Assembly: GCA_945890595.1 (NCBI GenBank)
Contig: CAMDCQ010000045.1
Coordinates: 1 to 14,662 of the forward strand
Direction: 5' to 3'
Origin: Chitinophaga pinensis
GTDB taxonomy: Bacteria > Bacteroidota > Bacteroidia > NS11-12g > UBA9320
Length of the DNA: 14,662 bases
This document shows, one piece after another, positions 6,734 to 14,113 of this stretch (position 1 is the stretch's first letter; every line of letters begins with the position of its first letter). A program made the position numbers and the translations under genes. The notes under the pieces were generated by a model. It did not search any database. It was not told where the DNA came from and was given only the letters and a program-made list of their open reading frames with translations.

Positions 6734-9142
6734 TTACCCAAAATAACCATATCTCGGATACAAGAATTCCGTGCCGGTTATCTTGCCCAAACCTTCGGAA
6801 TAGTGACGCATAGCCTCCACCAATCCTGGGATAAGTATATGATTCTCATTTCCGTCTATGGGGAATAGCGCTTTCCATCCATTGTAGGTGCCCAAACTTA
6901 AATCAAACTGCTCTAGTTGTTCATATAATCCCGTTATTCTGCCGCAATAGGCTAATAATCCACTGGTGTTATAATGATAGTTCTCTTTTATGTTACGCGC
7001 ATTTTTTAGCTTCAAATTAGTGATTGCTTCTCTGAATGCCTCCTCTGTTTGTAGTATATGTATTTGGTCTGTTAAACCTCCAATGTAGGTTTTAGCCATA
7101 TTTAGTACCGCATTGGGACGTAAATCTACAAATCCATTATTACATACTAGCCAGTTAATAAAGACTTCTCTATCTAGCTGTTGTTCTTTGCAGAGGGAAT
7201 CTATTTTTTCGATTAACGTATAGTTAGTGCTAAGTACTAGATCAAGTGGTGCAAAATAGGGTCCCGAAAGAATTTCATCTTTCCCGTGTGCATTCTGGAA
7301 AATAATGGGCGTCCCCAACGAGGTGATAGCATTTATAGTCTTATTTACCGCCGAAAATAAACCGTTGTAAAACGTTAGAGTAAATCCACTTAATTCGCCT
7401 TTAAAGCCTGTATAAAGCGCCAGATCTTCTACAGATTGAATAGCAAATAAATCACTAAACGATTTAGATAGGCTTGGAATATCCTTACCGTATTCTACCA
7501 CATCTTCTAAGCGTAATTTAGAAGTATTTGCATCCACCCACTGCTTTACGTCTTGCTCTTCGTACGTATTAGTTACTTGGTCGCTTAGTTGTTTAGAGTT
7601 TAGGTTTTTAAGCTTATGCATTAACATGAATAAACCGTGCATGTGAAGCTCTGCTTGGTGCTTGCTACTTCCTAGCTCTTGAAATGCTTTTGTTGTAAAC
7701 GCACTGGTTTGGTAGCGTCTGAATTCTTTTCTATTGTTAAGTAAAGCAAATACAAGACTAGAATTATCCGTTTGCGTATAATAGCAAATGCCATTAGTGT
7801 CAAACCAAGGTTTTTGTGGGTCATCGCCTAGCAAAGCATTGCTCACCAATACATGCGCCAACTCTTCTTGAGAAGCGATTTTCATATTGAGATATAATGC
7901 ATAAGCGTTATCTAGCGAGAAAAGTCCATTTTCTCCACTTCTAAGGGCATAGTTTACATGTAGATTAGGGATGTTGTCGTTCTCATTACCATAATCTAAC
8001 TTACTGTTAGTCACGGCCTTATCTGCCGTATCTGAAACAGGATGGTTAACAGCTATACGTTTAGCTTCAAACACTTTATTCAGTAATCGGTCACCTCTTT
8101 GATCAATAGTAACTTTTAAATCAAAAGGTAATGTGTTGTTTTCAGATGCTTGTCTAAACTTACGTGATATACCACTGCTTAAAGGTAGAGTGCTGCTCTC
8201 ATATATGTAATCAATGCCAATCGCACTTGCAGTCACTAAGCTTTTAAGGCCGTAATTAGAGTAGTGTATGGTTAACTCGTTAGCATAGAATTGTTTTTCT
8301 TTGAGCAAGAAACCCAACGAAGAGTGAGCGTAACCTAATTTGATTACAGGTTCGCCATCTATAATTTGATACATGCCACCTACCGAGGTTGTGTGCGCCA
8401 TAAGTACTTCTTCGGCATGATGTTTTTTAATGTCTCCAAAGTCTTCTGCAAGGCCTTTGAGTATTTCTTTTTTTACGGAGCGTTCTATTAATTTTTCATC
8501 ATCACCGTCAGATAAACCGTGTTTGTCAAGGAGTATATCTATATTTTCGAAGTGATACGTGGCGACACTAGGTACAGGTATACCGCTAAAAACAGCTCGT
8601 ATTTTGTCTTCTGGCGCTATGCCAAGTTCTATTTTTAGTTCTTTAATAAATGCCTCAAACGGAGAAGTCGTTCTGCTTGCTTCCGCAATTAGGTAATCAA
8701 TTTTAGCTTGCTTATCATCTATATTTTTGAGTGCTTCTTCCAAATCTGTTTGAAACTTAGGAATTGCCATCAATGTTTTAAAATGAAGTTCTACAAATCC
8801 GTCATACAGTAAAACAGATTCGTCTCCTTGCTCAGCAACAGTTTTAAATTGTTGTTTTCCAAATACTTGAAAAAGCTTACCACAAAACTGCTCTATTTGA
8901 GACTTATTGATGCCAGTGATTACAAGTTGCGGTTTTGCGTTGGGTGCCTTTATACTTGCATTTTTCATGTAAGCGTAAGATTCAAGCACTTCTATTACGG
9001 CTTGTCCTCCAACAGCACCTGTGCCACCAAAAAAAACCATTTTGAATGCAAATGGATTGGTGTTTGGATTTGCTACTAACTCTTTTAGTTTTAAAAAAAA
9101 AGATTGGTGTTTGTATTTCGTAAAATCGTCTTTGGTTAGCAT
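6734..9142 (-). CDS. Large protein of unknown function with N-terminal Rossmann-like glycine motif (802 aa)
   Basis: I do not recognise this protein family. The 802-residue product has no signal peptide and no clear membrane segment, so it is probably cytoplasmic. Near the N-terminus a hydrophobic strand leads into VFFGGTGAVGGQA (residues 36-48), a G-x-x-G-x-x-G pattern as in short-chain-dehydrogenase/epimerase-type NAD(P)-binding folds. No downstream Tyr-x-x-x-Lys active site stands out, so an oxidoreductase role is only a guess. Other stretches that look constrained are SGIPVPSVATYHF, HTTSVGGMYQI, VIKLGYAHSSLGFLL, RSGENGLFSLDNAYALYLNM and the C-terminal TEFLYPRYGYFG. The ATG at 9142 fits a promoter box 29 bases upstream (9171-9178). 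It converges on ftsZ and is separated by 174 bases from the next gene on its strand, so it is probably monocistronic. The unbroken 2.4-kb frame argues that it is functional. Confidence 0.85.
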   Translation of the reverse strand: MLTKDDFTKYKHQSFFLKLKELVANPNTNPFAFKMVFFGGTGAVGGQAVIEVLESYAYMKNASIKAPNAKPQLVITGINKSQIEQFCGKLFQVFGKQQFKTVAEQGDESVLLYDGFVELHFKTLMAIPKFQTDLEEALKNIDDKQAKIDYLIAEASRTTSPFEAFIKELKIELGIAPEDKIRAVFSGIPVPSVATYHFENIDILLDKHGLSDGDDEKLIERSVKKEILKGLAEDFGDIKKHHAEEVLMAHTTSVGGMYQIIDGEPVIKLGYAHSSLGFLLKEKQFYANELTIHYSNYGLKSLVTASAIGIDYIYESSTLPLSSGISRKFRQASENNTLPFDLKVTIDQRGDRLLNKVFEAKRIAVNHPVSDTADKAVTNSKLDYGNENDNIPNLHVNYALRSGENGLFSLDNAYALYLNMKIASQEELAHVLVSNALLGDDPQKPWFDTNGICYYTQTDNSSLVFALLNNRKEFRRYQTSAFTTKAFQELGSSKHQAELHMHGLFMLMHKLKNLNSKQLSDQVTNTYEEQDVKQWVDANTSKLRLEDVVEYGKDIPSLSKSFSDLFAIQSVEDLALYTGFKGELSGFTLTFYNGLFSAVNKTINAITSLGTPIIFQNAHGKDEILSGPYFAPLDLVLSTNYTLIEKIDSLCKEQQLDREVFINWLVCNNGFVDLRPNAVLNMAKTYIGGLTDQIHILQTEEAFREAITNLKLKNARNIKENYHYNTSGLLAYCGRITGLYEQLEQFDLSLGTYNGWKALFPIDGNENHILIPGLVEAMRHYSEGLGKITGTEFLYPRYGYFG

Positions 9143-9316
9143 TTATTTGGTGTCTTATTAAGAAAGTTGTCAAAGATAATAATTCAGGTGTGTATTAAAC
9201 ATTTAGCTAGCGCATAAGCCTTAAGTATATTCACTCAAAATAGCTGGCAAATATCAGAACAATTGTAAAAAGGATATACGAATGAAATGGTAAATAAAAT
9301 AAGCCTTTAGCAGAGA
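9143..9316. other. Intergenic region between two minus-strand genes
   Basis: This 174-base, AT-rich gap holds the promoter box of the 802-residue gene and the end of the upstream gene's candidate terminator. I found no open frame worth calling and no RNA gene in it. Confidence 0.6.
9171..9178 (-). promoter_or_regulatory. Bacteroidota-type -7 promoter box upstream of the 802-residue gene
   Basis: The minus strand reads TATCTTTG here, an exact match to the Bacteroidota -7 consensus TAnnTTTG. Transcription would begin near 9164, giving a leader of about 22 bases before ATG 9142. No good TTTG -33 box is seen at the usual distance; TGTTT about 20 bases upstream is the nearest, weak candidate. Confidence 0.55.
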
Positions 9317-9326
9317 TTAAAGCTTA
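9291..9326 (-). terminator. Candidate Rho-independent terminator overlapping the stop of the 180-residue gene
   Basis: On the minus strand, 9326-9300 folds as TAAGC-TTTA / TAAA-g-GCTTA: nine pairs, one bulged G and an eight-base loop. TTTTATTTA follows directly. The hairpin includes the TAA stop codon at 9319-9317. The stem is AT-rich, so strength is uncertain. Confidence 0.45.
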
Positions 9327-9859
9327 GAGATCTCTTTTTGATTACTCGCTATAAACTGCTTAAGTGGAGCGTACATCGCTGTTTTTTCTTCAGTGCTGGT
9401 TAAGCTAAGCACATCAGGAGATATAAGCAGATTTTGATGACCTAAATTATGCAAGTGCTCAGAGGTGGCAGGGCTGATGCCAATTGCCCAAATACAGCGG
9501 TACAAATCTTGGTTTGATATAAATGATTCTTCGTGTATCATGTACTGTGCTACGTTTGGAATGTGAAGCGCTTGTACAATCTTAGTAAATGAACTGTCTG
9601 GATCAAGGTATTTCTCCTTTAGCATATCGCTTGTAATAATAACAAAGGGATGTTCTGTTTTTCTTTGGGCCGCAGGTTCGAAAATTACATTGGTAGTCTC
9701 CGCCTCTGTGATTTCAGGAGTTTCAATTTCTGTGAGCGTGGGAGTTTCAGCATCTGCGGTTGTAGGAGCTTCAATTACCGCTTTAGTCATTTTATCTTGT
9801 GGCAATACCACAACTGTTTTGTACAATAACGCTATATCAGATAGTTCCAATTCAATCAC
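9317..9859 (-). CDS. Hypothetical protein with acidic Thr/Pro/Glu linker (180 aa)
   Basis: I do not recognise this protein. It has no signal peptide or membrane segment. Residues 1-23 are a hydrophobic N-terminal piece (including LLYKTVVVLPQDK). Residues about 30-62 form a low-complexity acidic linker rich in Glu, Thr and Pro with an imperfect TE-x-ETP repeat. Residues 65-180 look globular. The part from about 120 (YRCIWAIGISPATSEHLHNL) has a helix-turn-helix-like alternation faintly like helix-hairpin-helix or HemD C-terminal segments, but this is too weak to name. The start is uncertain: the GTG at 9859 directly follows an in-frame TAG, while ATG 9790 (residue 24) would remove the N-terminal piece and is preceded by an A-rich stretch. 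It is divergent from ilvE across 168 bases. Codon composition is like its neighbours. Confidence 0.65.
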   Translation of the reverse strand: MIELELSDIALLYKTVVVLPQDKMTKAVIEAPTTADAETPTLTEIETPEITEAETTNVIFEPAAQRKTEHPFVIITSDMLKEKYLDPDSSFTKIVQALHIPNVAQYMIHEESFISNQDLYRCIWAIGISPATSEHLHNLGHQNLLISPDVLSLTSTEEKTAMYAPLKQFIASNQKEISKL

Positions 9860-9889
9860 CTAGCAAAACAACATTATTTTCTGGAACTT

Positions 9890-9917
9890 TTGGTAGTTGT
9901 ATACCAACAATTTGGTA
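9890..9917. promoter_or_regulatory. Cluster of three TTGGTA/TACCAA half-sites, possible operator
   Basis: TTGGTA occurs at 9890-9895, its reverse complement TACCAA at 9902-9907, and TTGGTA again at 9912-9917, giving two overlapping inverted repeats with six- and four-base spacers. The cluster sits in the divergent region between the 180-residue gene and ilvE, just upstream of the short open frame that leads into ilvE. A binding protein is inferred only. Confidence 0.3.
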
Positions 9918-9942
9918 ACCTTATTTTGGAAAATGCGGTCAG

Positions 9943-10029
9943 ATGTTCGAAATCGACGATAAGATGCACCAACTATTCACTCATGAATTAGTTTACTTCG
10001 TACCACCTGTGTTATTATTGCACCATTAA
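9943..10029 (+). CDS. Possible 28-codon upstream open frame coupled to ilvE
   Basis: ATG 9943 opens a 28-codon frame that ends in TAA at 10027-10029. The last A of this stop is the first base of the ilvE ATG, the TAATG arrangement typical of stop-restart translational coupling. The peptide ends ELVYFVPPVLLLHH: Val and Leu are dense near the end (three Val, four Leu in 14 residues) and a Pro-Pro pair is present. A weak -7-like TTATTTTG (9921-9928, one mismatch) lies just upstream. Val/Leu content suits a leader peptide that senses branched-chain amino acids upstream of a branched-chain aminotransferase, but no attenuator hairpin was found between it and ilvE. It may also be a chance frame. Confidence 0.35.
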   Translation: MFEIDDKMHQLFTHELVYFVPPVLLLHH

Positions 10030-11075
10030 TGCAAATAGAACGAATTAAAGAGTCTACACTAGGTAGTATCGATTTTCAAAATTTAGACTTTGGTAAAGTT
10101 TTTACAGATCATATGCTTATTTGTGATTTTAATGGGGAGTCATGGGGCGAATTTCACATTGAGGCATTAAAGCCGATTACCATGCACCCTGCTAGTTCGG
10201 TGTTGCATTACGGCCAGGCAATTTTTGAAGGTCTTAAGGCATACAAAAATGATGACAACCAGGTTAATATATTTAGATTGCAAAGCAACATCGCCAGATT
10301 TAACGAGTCTGCGACGCGCATGCAAATGCCTTCGTTAGATCCAAATCAAACTTTAATGGCAATTAAGGAATTTGTGGGACTAGAAAAAGATTTTATTCCG
10401 ACAAAAAATCAAGGTTCTTTGTATTTAAGACCATTTATGATAAGCACTGATCATACCCTAAAAGCATTATCAAGTAAAACATTTAGATTTATGGTGATTG
10501 CTTGTCCAGTAGGGTTTTACTACGACAAACCGTTGAATATCTTTGTGGAACAAACGCATAGAAGAGCAGCGCGCGGTGGGGTTGGATTTGCTAAAGCTGC
10601 AGGTAATTATGCAGCTTCTTTTTACCCAACAGAGTTGGCAAGAGAAAAAGGATTTGACCAGATATTATGGACAGATATCACCAATGGTTGTACCCTAGAA
10701 GAACTTGGAAGTGCAAATTTTTTCTATGTGAAAGAAAATATACTGCATACTCCAGAGATACATGATAGCATCTTGAAAGGAATTACCCGAGATAGCGTAA
10801 TTCAGTTGGCTAAAGCAAAGGGAATAGAGGTAATAGAAGGAAGTACTTCTGCTGCAGATTTCAAAAAAGATTTAGCAGCGGGTAGCATAGAATGCATGTT
10901 TGCGACAGGAACGGCAGCAGCAATTACTTATGTAAATAGTATCACAATAGGAAGTGATGCCTTTGAGGTTGACTCAAATAATTACCAACCTATTTTAGAT
11001 TTAAAAGATGATCTTAACAGTATTAAATTTTTAGATAATAAGGAATTTGATCATTGGAATGTTGTCGTTGACTAG
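10029..11075 (+). CDS. ilvE: Branched-chain amino acid aminotransferase (PLP fold type IV)
   Basis: This cytoplasmic PLP enzyme transfers the amino group between Leu, Ile or Val and 2-oxoglutarate, the last step of their synthesis and the first of their breakdown. The 348 residues match the longer bacterial/eukaryotic-type BCAT group in size. Motifs seen are HYGQAIFEGLKAY near the N-terminal domain, FRLQSNIARF, YLRPFM, GVGFAKAAGNYAAS with the likely Schiff-base Lys189, and the class IV signature LEELGSANFFYV from residue 223 with Glu-Glu and Asn230. FATGTAAAITYV follows near the C-terminus, as in BCATs. ATG 10029 overlaps the TAA of a 28-codon frame. A strong terminator follows the stop, so the gene is probably transcribed alone or with that short frame. 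Confidence 0.96.
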   Translation: MQIERIKESTLGSIDFQNLDFGKVFTDHMLICDFNGESWGEFHIEALKPITMHPASSVLHYGQAIFEGLKAYKNDDNQVNIFRLQSNIARFNESATRMQMPSLDPNQTLMAIKEFVGLEKDFIPTKNQGSLYLRPFMISTDHTLKALSSKTFRFMVIACPVGFYYDKPLNIFVEQTHRRAARGGVGFAKAAGNYAASFYPTELAREKGFDQILWTDITNGCTLEELGSANFFYVKENILHTPEIHDSILKGITRDSVIQLAKAKGIEVIEGSTSAADFKKDLAAGSIECMFATGTAAAITYVNSITIGSDAFEVDSNNYQPILDLKDDLNSIKFLDNKEFDHWNVVVD

Positions 11076-11097
11076 CCAACTATTCCTAATTGATATG

Positions 11098-11133
11098 AAA
11101 AAAAATCCCGACCATACGGCCGGGATTTTTTTT
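11098..11133 (+). terminator. Rho-independent terminator after ilvE, probably bidirectional
   Basis: AAAAATCCCG (11101-11110) pairs with CGGGATTTTT (11121-11130). The stem can continue through CC/GG past one A-C mismatch to an ATAC loop, and a T-run extends to 11133. The A-rich left flank makes it symmetric. It lies 22 bases after the ilvE stop and only 23 bases before the next start codon. Confidence 0.9.
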
Positions 11134-11156
11134 ACGTTATACCCGTAATGTAAAGA

Positions 11157-12239
11157 ATGCATAGAAGTCAAAGAAAAATAACGTTATTATTGTGTATAGC
11201 CATACTTACGCTATTTTCTTACTCTTCAAGAGGCCAGCTATACTCACTTACTTCTACCGATTTTTATATTTATTTTGATTCTGACAGTCATGTTATAAGC
11301 GAAGTGCAGCAGGGCTTGTTAACCAATAAGATTCTACAAATAGGAGGAACCAATATCAAAGAAATTTATGTGGAAGGTCACACAGACACGTTTGCAACTA
11401 CGAAATACAATCAGGTTTTAGCAGCTAAAAGGGCCCAAGCCACTGTGCTAACCCTCATGCAAATTGGAGTTCCAGAACGATTTATTAAAACGGAAAGCTT
11501 TGGCGAGTCTCAGTTGATATCACAAAATCAGAAGGAGAATAGGCGAGCAAAAATATTTTTTATTTACGAAACAGATAACAAATCCAAGCTTAGTCCGCCT
11601 AAGTTTATAGTCATCAAGACTATAGATAAAAAAACAAAAAAGCCGATAAATGCGTCTATTGGATTTGACTATAAAGAGCAGGAGATGCGATTTACTACTA
11701 CGAATAAAAGTGGCATCTCTGCAACCTTTGAGATGTTAGGAGAAGAATTAAAAATTTCAGCTTCTGCAGCTAATTATCTGTCCGTGTATTACGACGTGCC
11801 TTCTGCGGATATAGATAAGCCCAAAGACACACTGGTGTATACCTTAGAATTGGCAAAAGTTAAAATTACAGGAAACTTCACATTTAATAATATCTATTTT
11901 TTTACGGATACAGATGAGATAAAGCCAGAAAGTACCACTGAGTTACATAAACTACTTGCATTACTTCAGCGTGACAAGGTGTCGTTTATCGAGATACAAG
12001 GGCATATGAATTATCCACTTGATAGACCTATGAACGCAATTCAAAGTCAGTATAATAAGGAGCTAAGTTATAAAAGAGCCAAAGCCATTAACGACTATCT
12101 GGTTAAAAGTGGAGTGGATCAAAAACGCTTAACCTACGTAGGGATGAGTAATTCTAGGATGAAGTACAAATTTCCGGCAAGTAAGGCGCAGGAAGATCAA
12201 AATAAACGGGTAGAAATTTATACGTTAAAAGAGATTTAG
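11157..12239 (+). CDS. Secreted protein with two OmpA-like domains flanking a beta-sandwich-like middle
   Basis: The 360-residue product begins with a basic N-terminus and a hydrophobic signal sequence (residues 8-25, before GQLYS), so it is exported. OmpA-like domain 1 covers about residues 33-135 (FYIYFDSDS, then VEGHTDT with Asp77, then LAAKRA with Arg92). The middle, about 145-235, begins with VIKTIDKKTKKPINASIGF, a pattern seen in carboxypeptidase-regulatory/CNA-B-like sandwiches of Bacteroidota OmpA proteins. OmpA-like domain 2 covers about 240-358 (IYFFTDTDEIKPES, IQGHMNYP, LSYKRA with Arg307, then DQNKRVEIYTL). OmpA-like domains usually bind peptidoglycan through a conserved Asp and Arg. 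Domain 1 keeps both; domain 2 has Asn285 where the GHTD Asp is expected. No barrel precedes the domains. Location is probably periplasmic, at the cell wall. Its stop overlaps that of the convergent porin gene. Confidence 0.88.
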   Translation: MHRSQRKITLLLCIAILTLFSYSSRGQLYSLTSTDFYIYFDSDSHVISEVQQGLLTNKILQIGGTNIKEIYVEGHTDTFATTKYNQVLAAKRAQATVLTLMQIGVPERFIKTESFGESQLISQNQKENRRAKIFFIYETDNKSKLSPPKFIVIKTIDKKTKKPINASIGFDYKEQEMRFTTTNKSGISATFEMLGEELKISASAANYLSVYYDVPSADIDKPKDTLVYTLELAKVKITGNFTFNNIYFFTDTDEIKPESTTELHKLLALLQRDKVSFIEIQGHMNYPLDRPMNAIQSQYNKELSYKRAKAINDYLVKSGVDQKRLTYVGMSNSRMKYKFPASKAQEDQNKRVEIYTLKEI

Positions 12240-14107
12240 TTGTTTAAATCCCAACGGAAATTGAGTCTCATAGAACGAGGCATCATTGGGTAAGTGGGAG
12301 AACTGTAATACGCATCACCCATTAAACCTTGTTGTGCATGAAAAAATTCTACGCCTAAATAGAAATTCTTAACCTTGGCATTAGCGTACACATTTACTGG
12401 CGGATATATCGTGAAAGCCTTACTATTGTTATGCCATTGCTTGGTATATGGGTTGTACATGGGAGCATCAAATTCGCTAAACCAAAAGGTACGGAATCCA
12501 GCCTGCATTTTTAAATTTTTCTTAAACAATGCAAATTTACTGTACAGGTTTAGGCTAGCTGCCGTATTTGGTCTGGGCAACACCTGCTGGTTAGATGAGT
12601 TTTGTAATACCACGTTTGCATTTACGCCAACGTACTTTTGGTTTAATCCATAACTAAACTGAGTACGAAGTAGGCTAACTATTGTATTAGCTTGATTAAT
12701 GGTATTTATTTGGTTGTAATAGATAAAATTATTGATGGTTTCCAGCAAGACATCTGCGCTAAGTTGATGTTGTTGAAGTTGAATACCTGCTTCGCCAAAC
12801 AGTTGATTATTGGCTATCTTTTTATAAGGGTTTTTCCACGAAATCACCGGTGAATAACGCATTATTTCAGTATAACTTGGCTCTATTAATTGAGATCTAA
12901 TTCCTCCTTTTAGGTTAAAAGATTTGAATAATGTAGTAGCTTTTCCTTCTAAATGATAGTCCCCTAGGTTATAGCCGAGAAGGCCAAAACGAGCATTTGC
13001 GTCTATGCCAAACTGCTTTATTTTAAATTGGGTAATCCCATTTAGATAGACGCTGTTAAAATTTACAATATCCCCATTTTGGTAGGCTCTATCTATAGCG
13101 TGCGACAAACTTACCGAAAGACGAAGTGGCTTAATTTTTAACATGTAGCCAAATTCATTTTGTATGGAACGGTGATTTATACTATCCAAGAATGCATTCG
13201 TTTTTTTGCCGTAATTGGTGCTATCTGGTGCCTTATCTTCAAACTCAAAACGATTATGAGTTAACTCAGATTTCAAAAAAAACTGAGCATTAAATTGCTG
13301 TAACGTAAAGTCTAATGTGCTATCAGTGCTTTTGCCTCCTGGTCTAAAATATTGGGTAACTCTAAAGCTGTTTTGGGCCTGAGTGCCTTTTGCAGAGGCA
13401 TAATTAGCTGCATTGTTTTGTAATTTATCTCTATCTACTTGTGCGTTAAAAATAGAATCAGAAGCTACACCGCCGGTTTCAGCATTGATGGATCTGTTCC
13501 ACAAGTATGAGGTGATTAACTCATACTTTCTGTCTTTGCTATAGTAGCTAGTGTAAAATTTTGAGTTGAATAAATTACTCATCCTAAGCGTAGAAGCACT
13601 TGGTAAATTGGAGTAATAAAAATTTTGATTTTTAAGACGTCTGTAATCTAACCCAAAAGCAAGCCTCTCTGAAATTTGCTGCCCATGGCTTATCTCCATG
13701 TTAATCATTTCTTTGGCACCTTGAGAGTAGTTAAGTCTGGTAAATGGTCGTTTGGTTTGATATATGTTTATGGAATGATCAAAGAAATATGTATTCATAG
13801 TATGCATTCCTGTATTAAAATTGAGTTCTCGTTCATGAGAAGCGGCCAACGGTAAAAGTGCGGAGCCTTCTAATCCCAGGTCCAAAAAAGGAAAATCTGT
13901 TTTGTATGGCGCGTAGTAGTTGTAAAATAGGTTTACCGTAGTATCGACGTGGGTAGAATCTAAATTTAACAAGTGAATACCAGCTTCGGAAATGGTAGAA
14001 ACTTCTATACGTTTAAATGTATGCACATCTGAAGTATCCAGGAGTTGTGCCTGTGCCATTTGCGCGGAGACCAAAACAAGGAAGTATAAGAGAGCTCTTA
14101 TTCTCAT
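12236..14107 (-). CDS. Putative outer-membrane porin of Bacteroidota (Porin_10-like)
   Basis: The 623-residue product has a typical signal peptide (MRIRALLYFLVLVSAQMAQA, cleavage expected before QLLD) and then a long stretch of alternating polar and aromatic/hydrophobic segments as in a beta-barrel. Stretches such as LFYNYYAPYKTDFPFLDLGL, SINIYQTKRPFTRLNYSQG and GQQISERLAFGLDYRR match my memory of the Bacteroidota 'putative porin' family (Pfam Porin_10). The C-terminus ends in alternating strands up to RLNFRWDLNN. It is a probable outer-membrane channel; the substrate is not visible. The ATG 14107 follows the upstream lipoprotein stop by six bases, so the two are probably one operon. Its TAA (12238-12236) overlaps the stop of the convergent OmpA-like gene, leaving no intergenic terminator. 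Confidence 0.82.
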   Translation of the reverse strand: MRIRALLYFLVLVSAQMAQAQLLDTSDVHTFKRIEVSTISEAGIHLLNLDSTHVDTTVNLFYNYYAPYKTDFPFLDLGLEGSALLPLAASHERELNFNTGMHTMNTYFFDHSINIYQTKRPFTRLNYSQGAKEMINMEISHGQQISERLAFGLDYRRLKNQNFYYSNLPSASTLRMSNLFNSKFYTSYYSKDRKYELITSYLWNRSINAETGGVASDSIFNAQVDRDKLQNNAANYASAKGTQAQNSFRVTQYFRPGGKSTDSTLDFTLQQFNAQFFLKSELTHNRFEFEDKAPDSTNYGKKTNAFLDSINHRSIQNEFGYMLKIKPLRLSVSLSHAIDRAYQNGDIVNFNSVYLNGITQFKIKQFGIDANARFGLLGYNLGDYHLEGKATTLFKSFNLKGGIRSQLIEPSYTEIMRYSPVISWKNPYKKIANNQLFGEAGIQLQQHQLSADVLLETINNFIYYNQINTINQANTIVSLLRTQFSYGLNQKYVGVNANVVLQNSSNQQVLPRPNTAASLNLYSKFALFKKNLKMQAGFRTFWFSEFDAPMYNPYTKQWHNNSKAFTIYPPVNVYANAKVKNFYLGVEFFHAQQGLMGDAYYSSPTYPMMPRSMRLNFRWDLNN

Positions 14108-14113
14108 GAATGA

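Noticed and set aside
8828..9079. Plus-strand 83-codon frame inside the 802-residue gene
   Set aside because: It is antisense to a long intact frame and has biased Leu/Tyr/Cys composition with no recognisable motif or start context.
9326..9335. AGAGATCTCT palindrome followed by T-run as a plus-strand terminator
   Set aside because: It has no loop as a perfect palindrome, lies within a minus-strand coding end, and no plus-strand gene precedes it.
9860..10028. Riboswitch or T-box upstream of ilvE
   Set aside because: The leader is short, no T-box-like conserved element or terminator/antiterminator pair is visible, and the only notable items are the short frame and half-sites.
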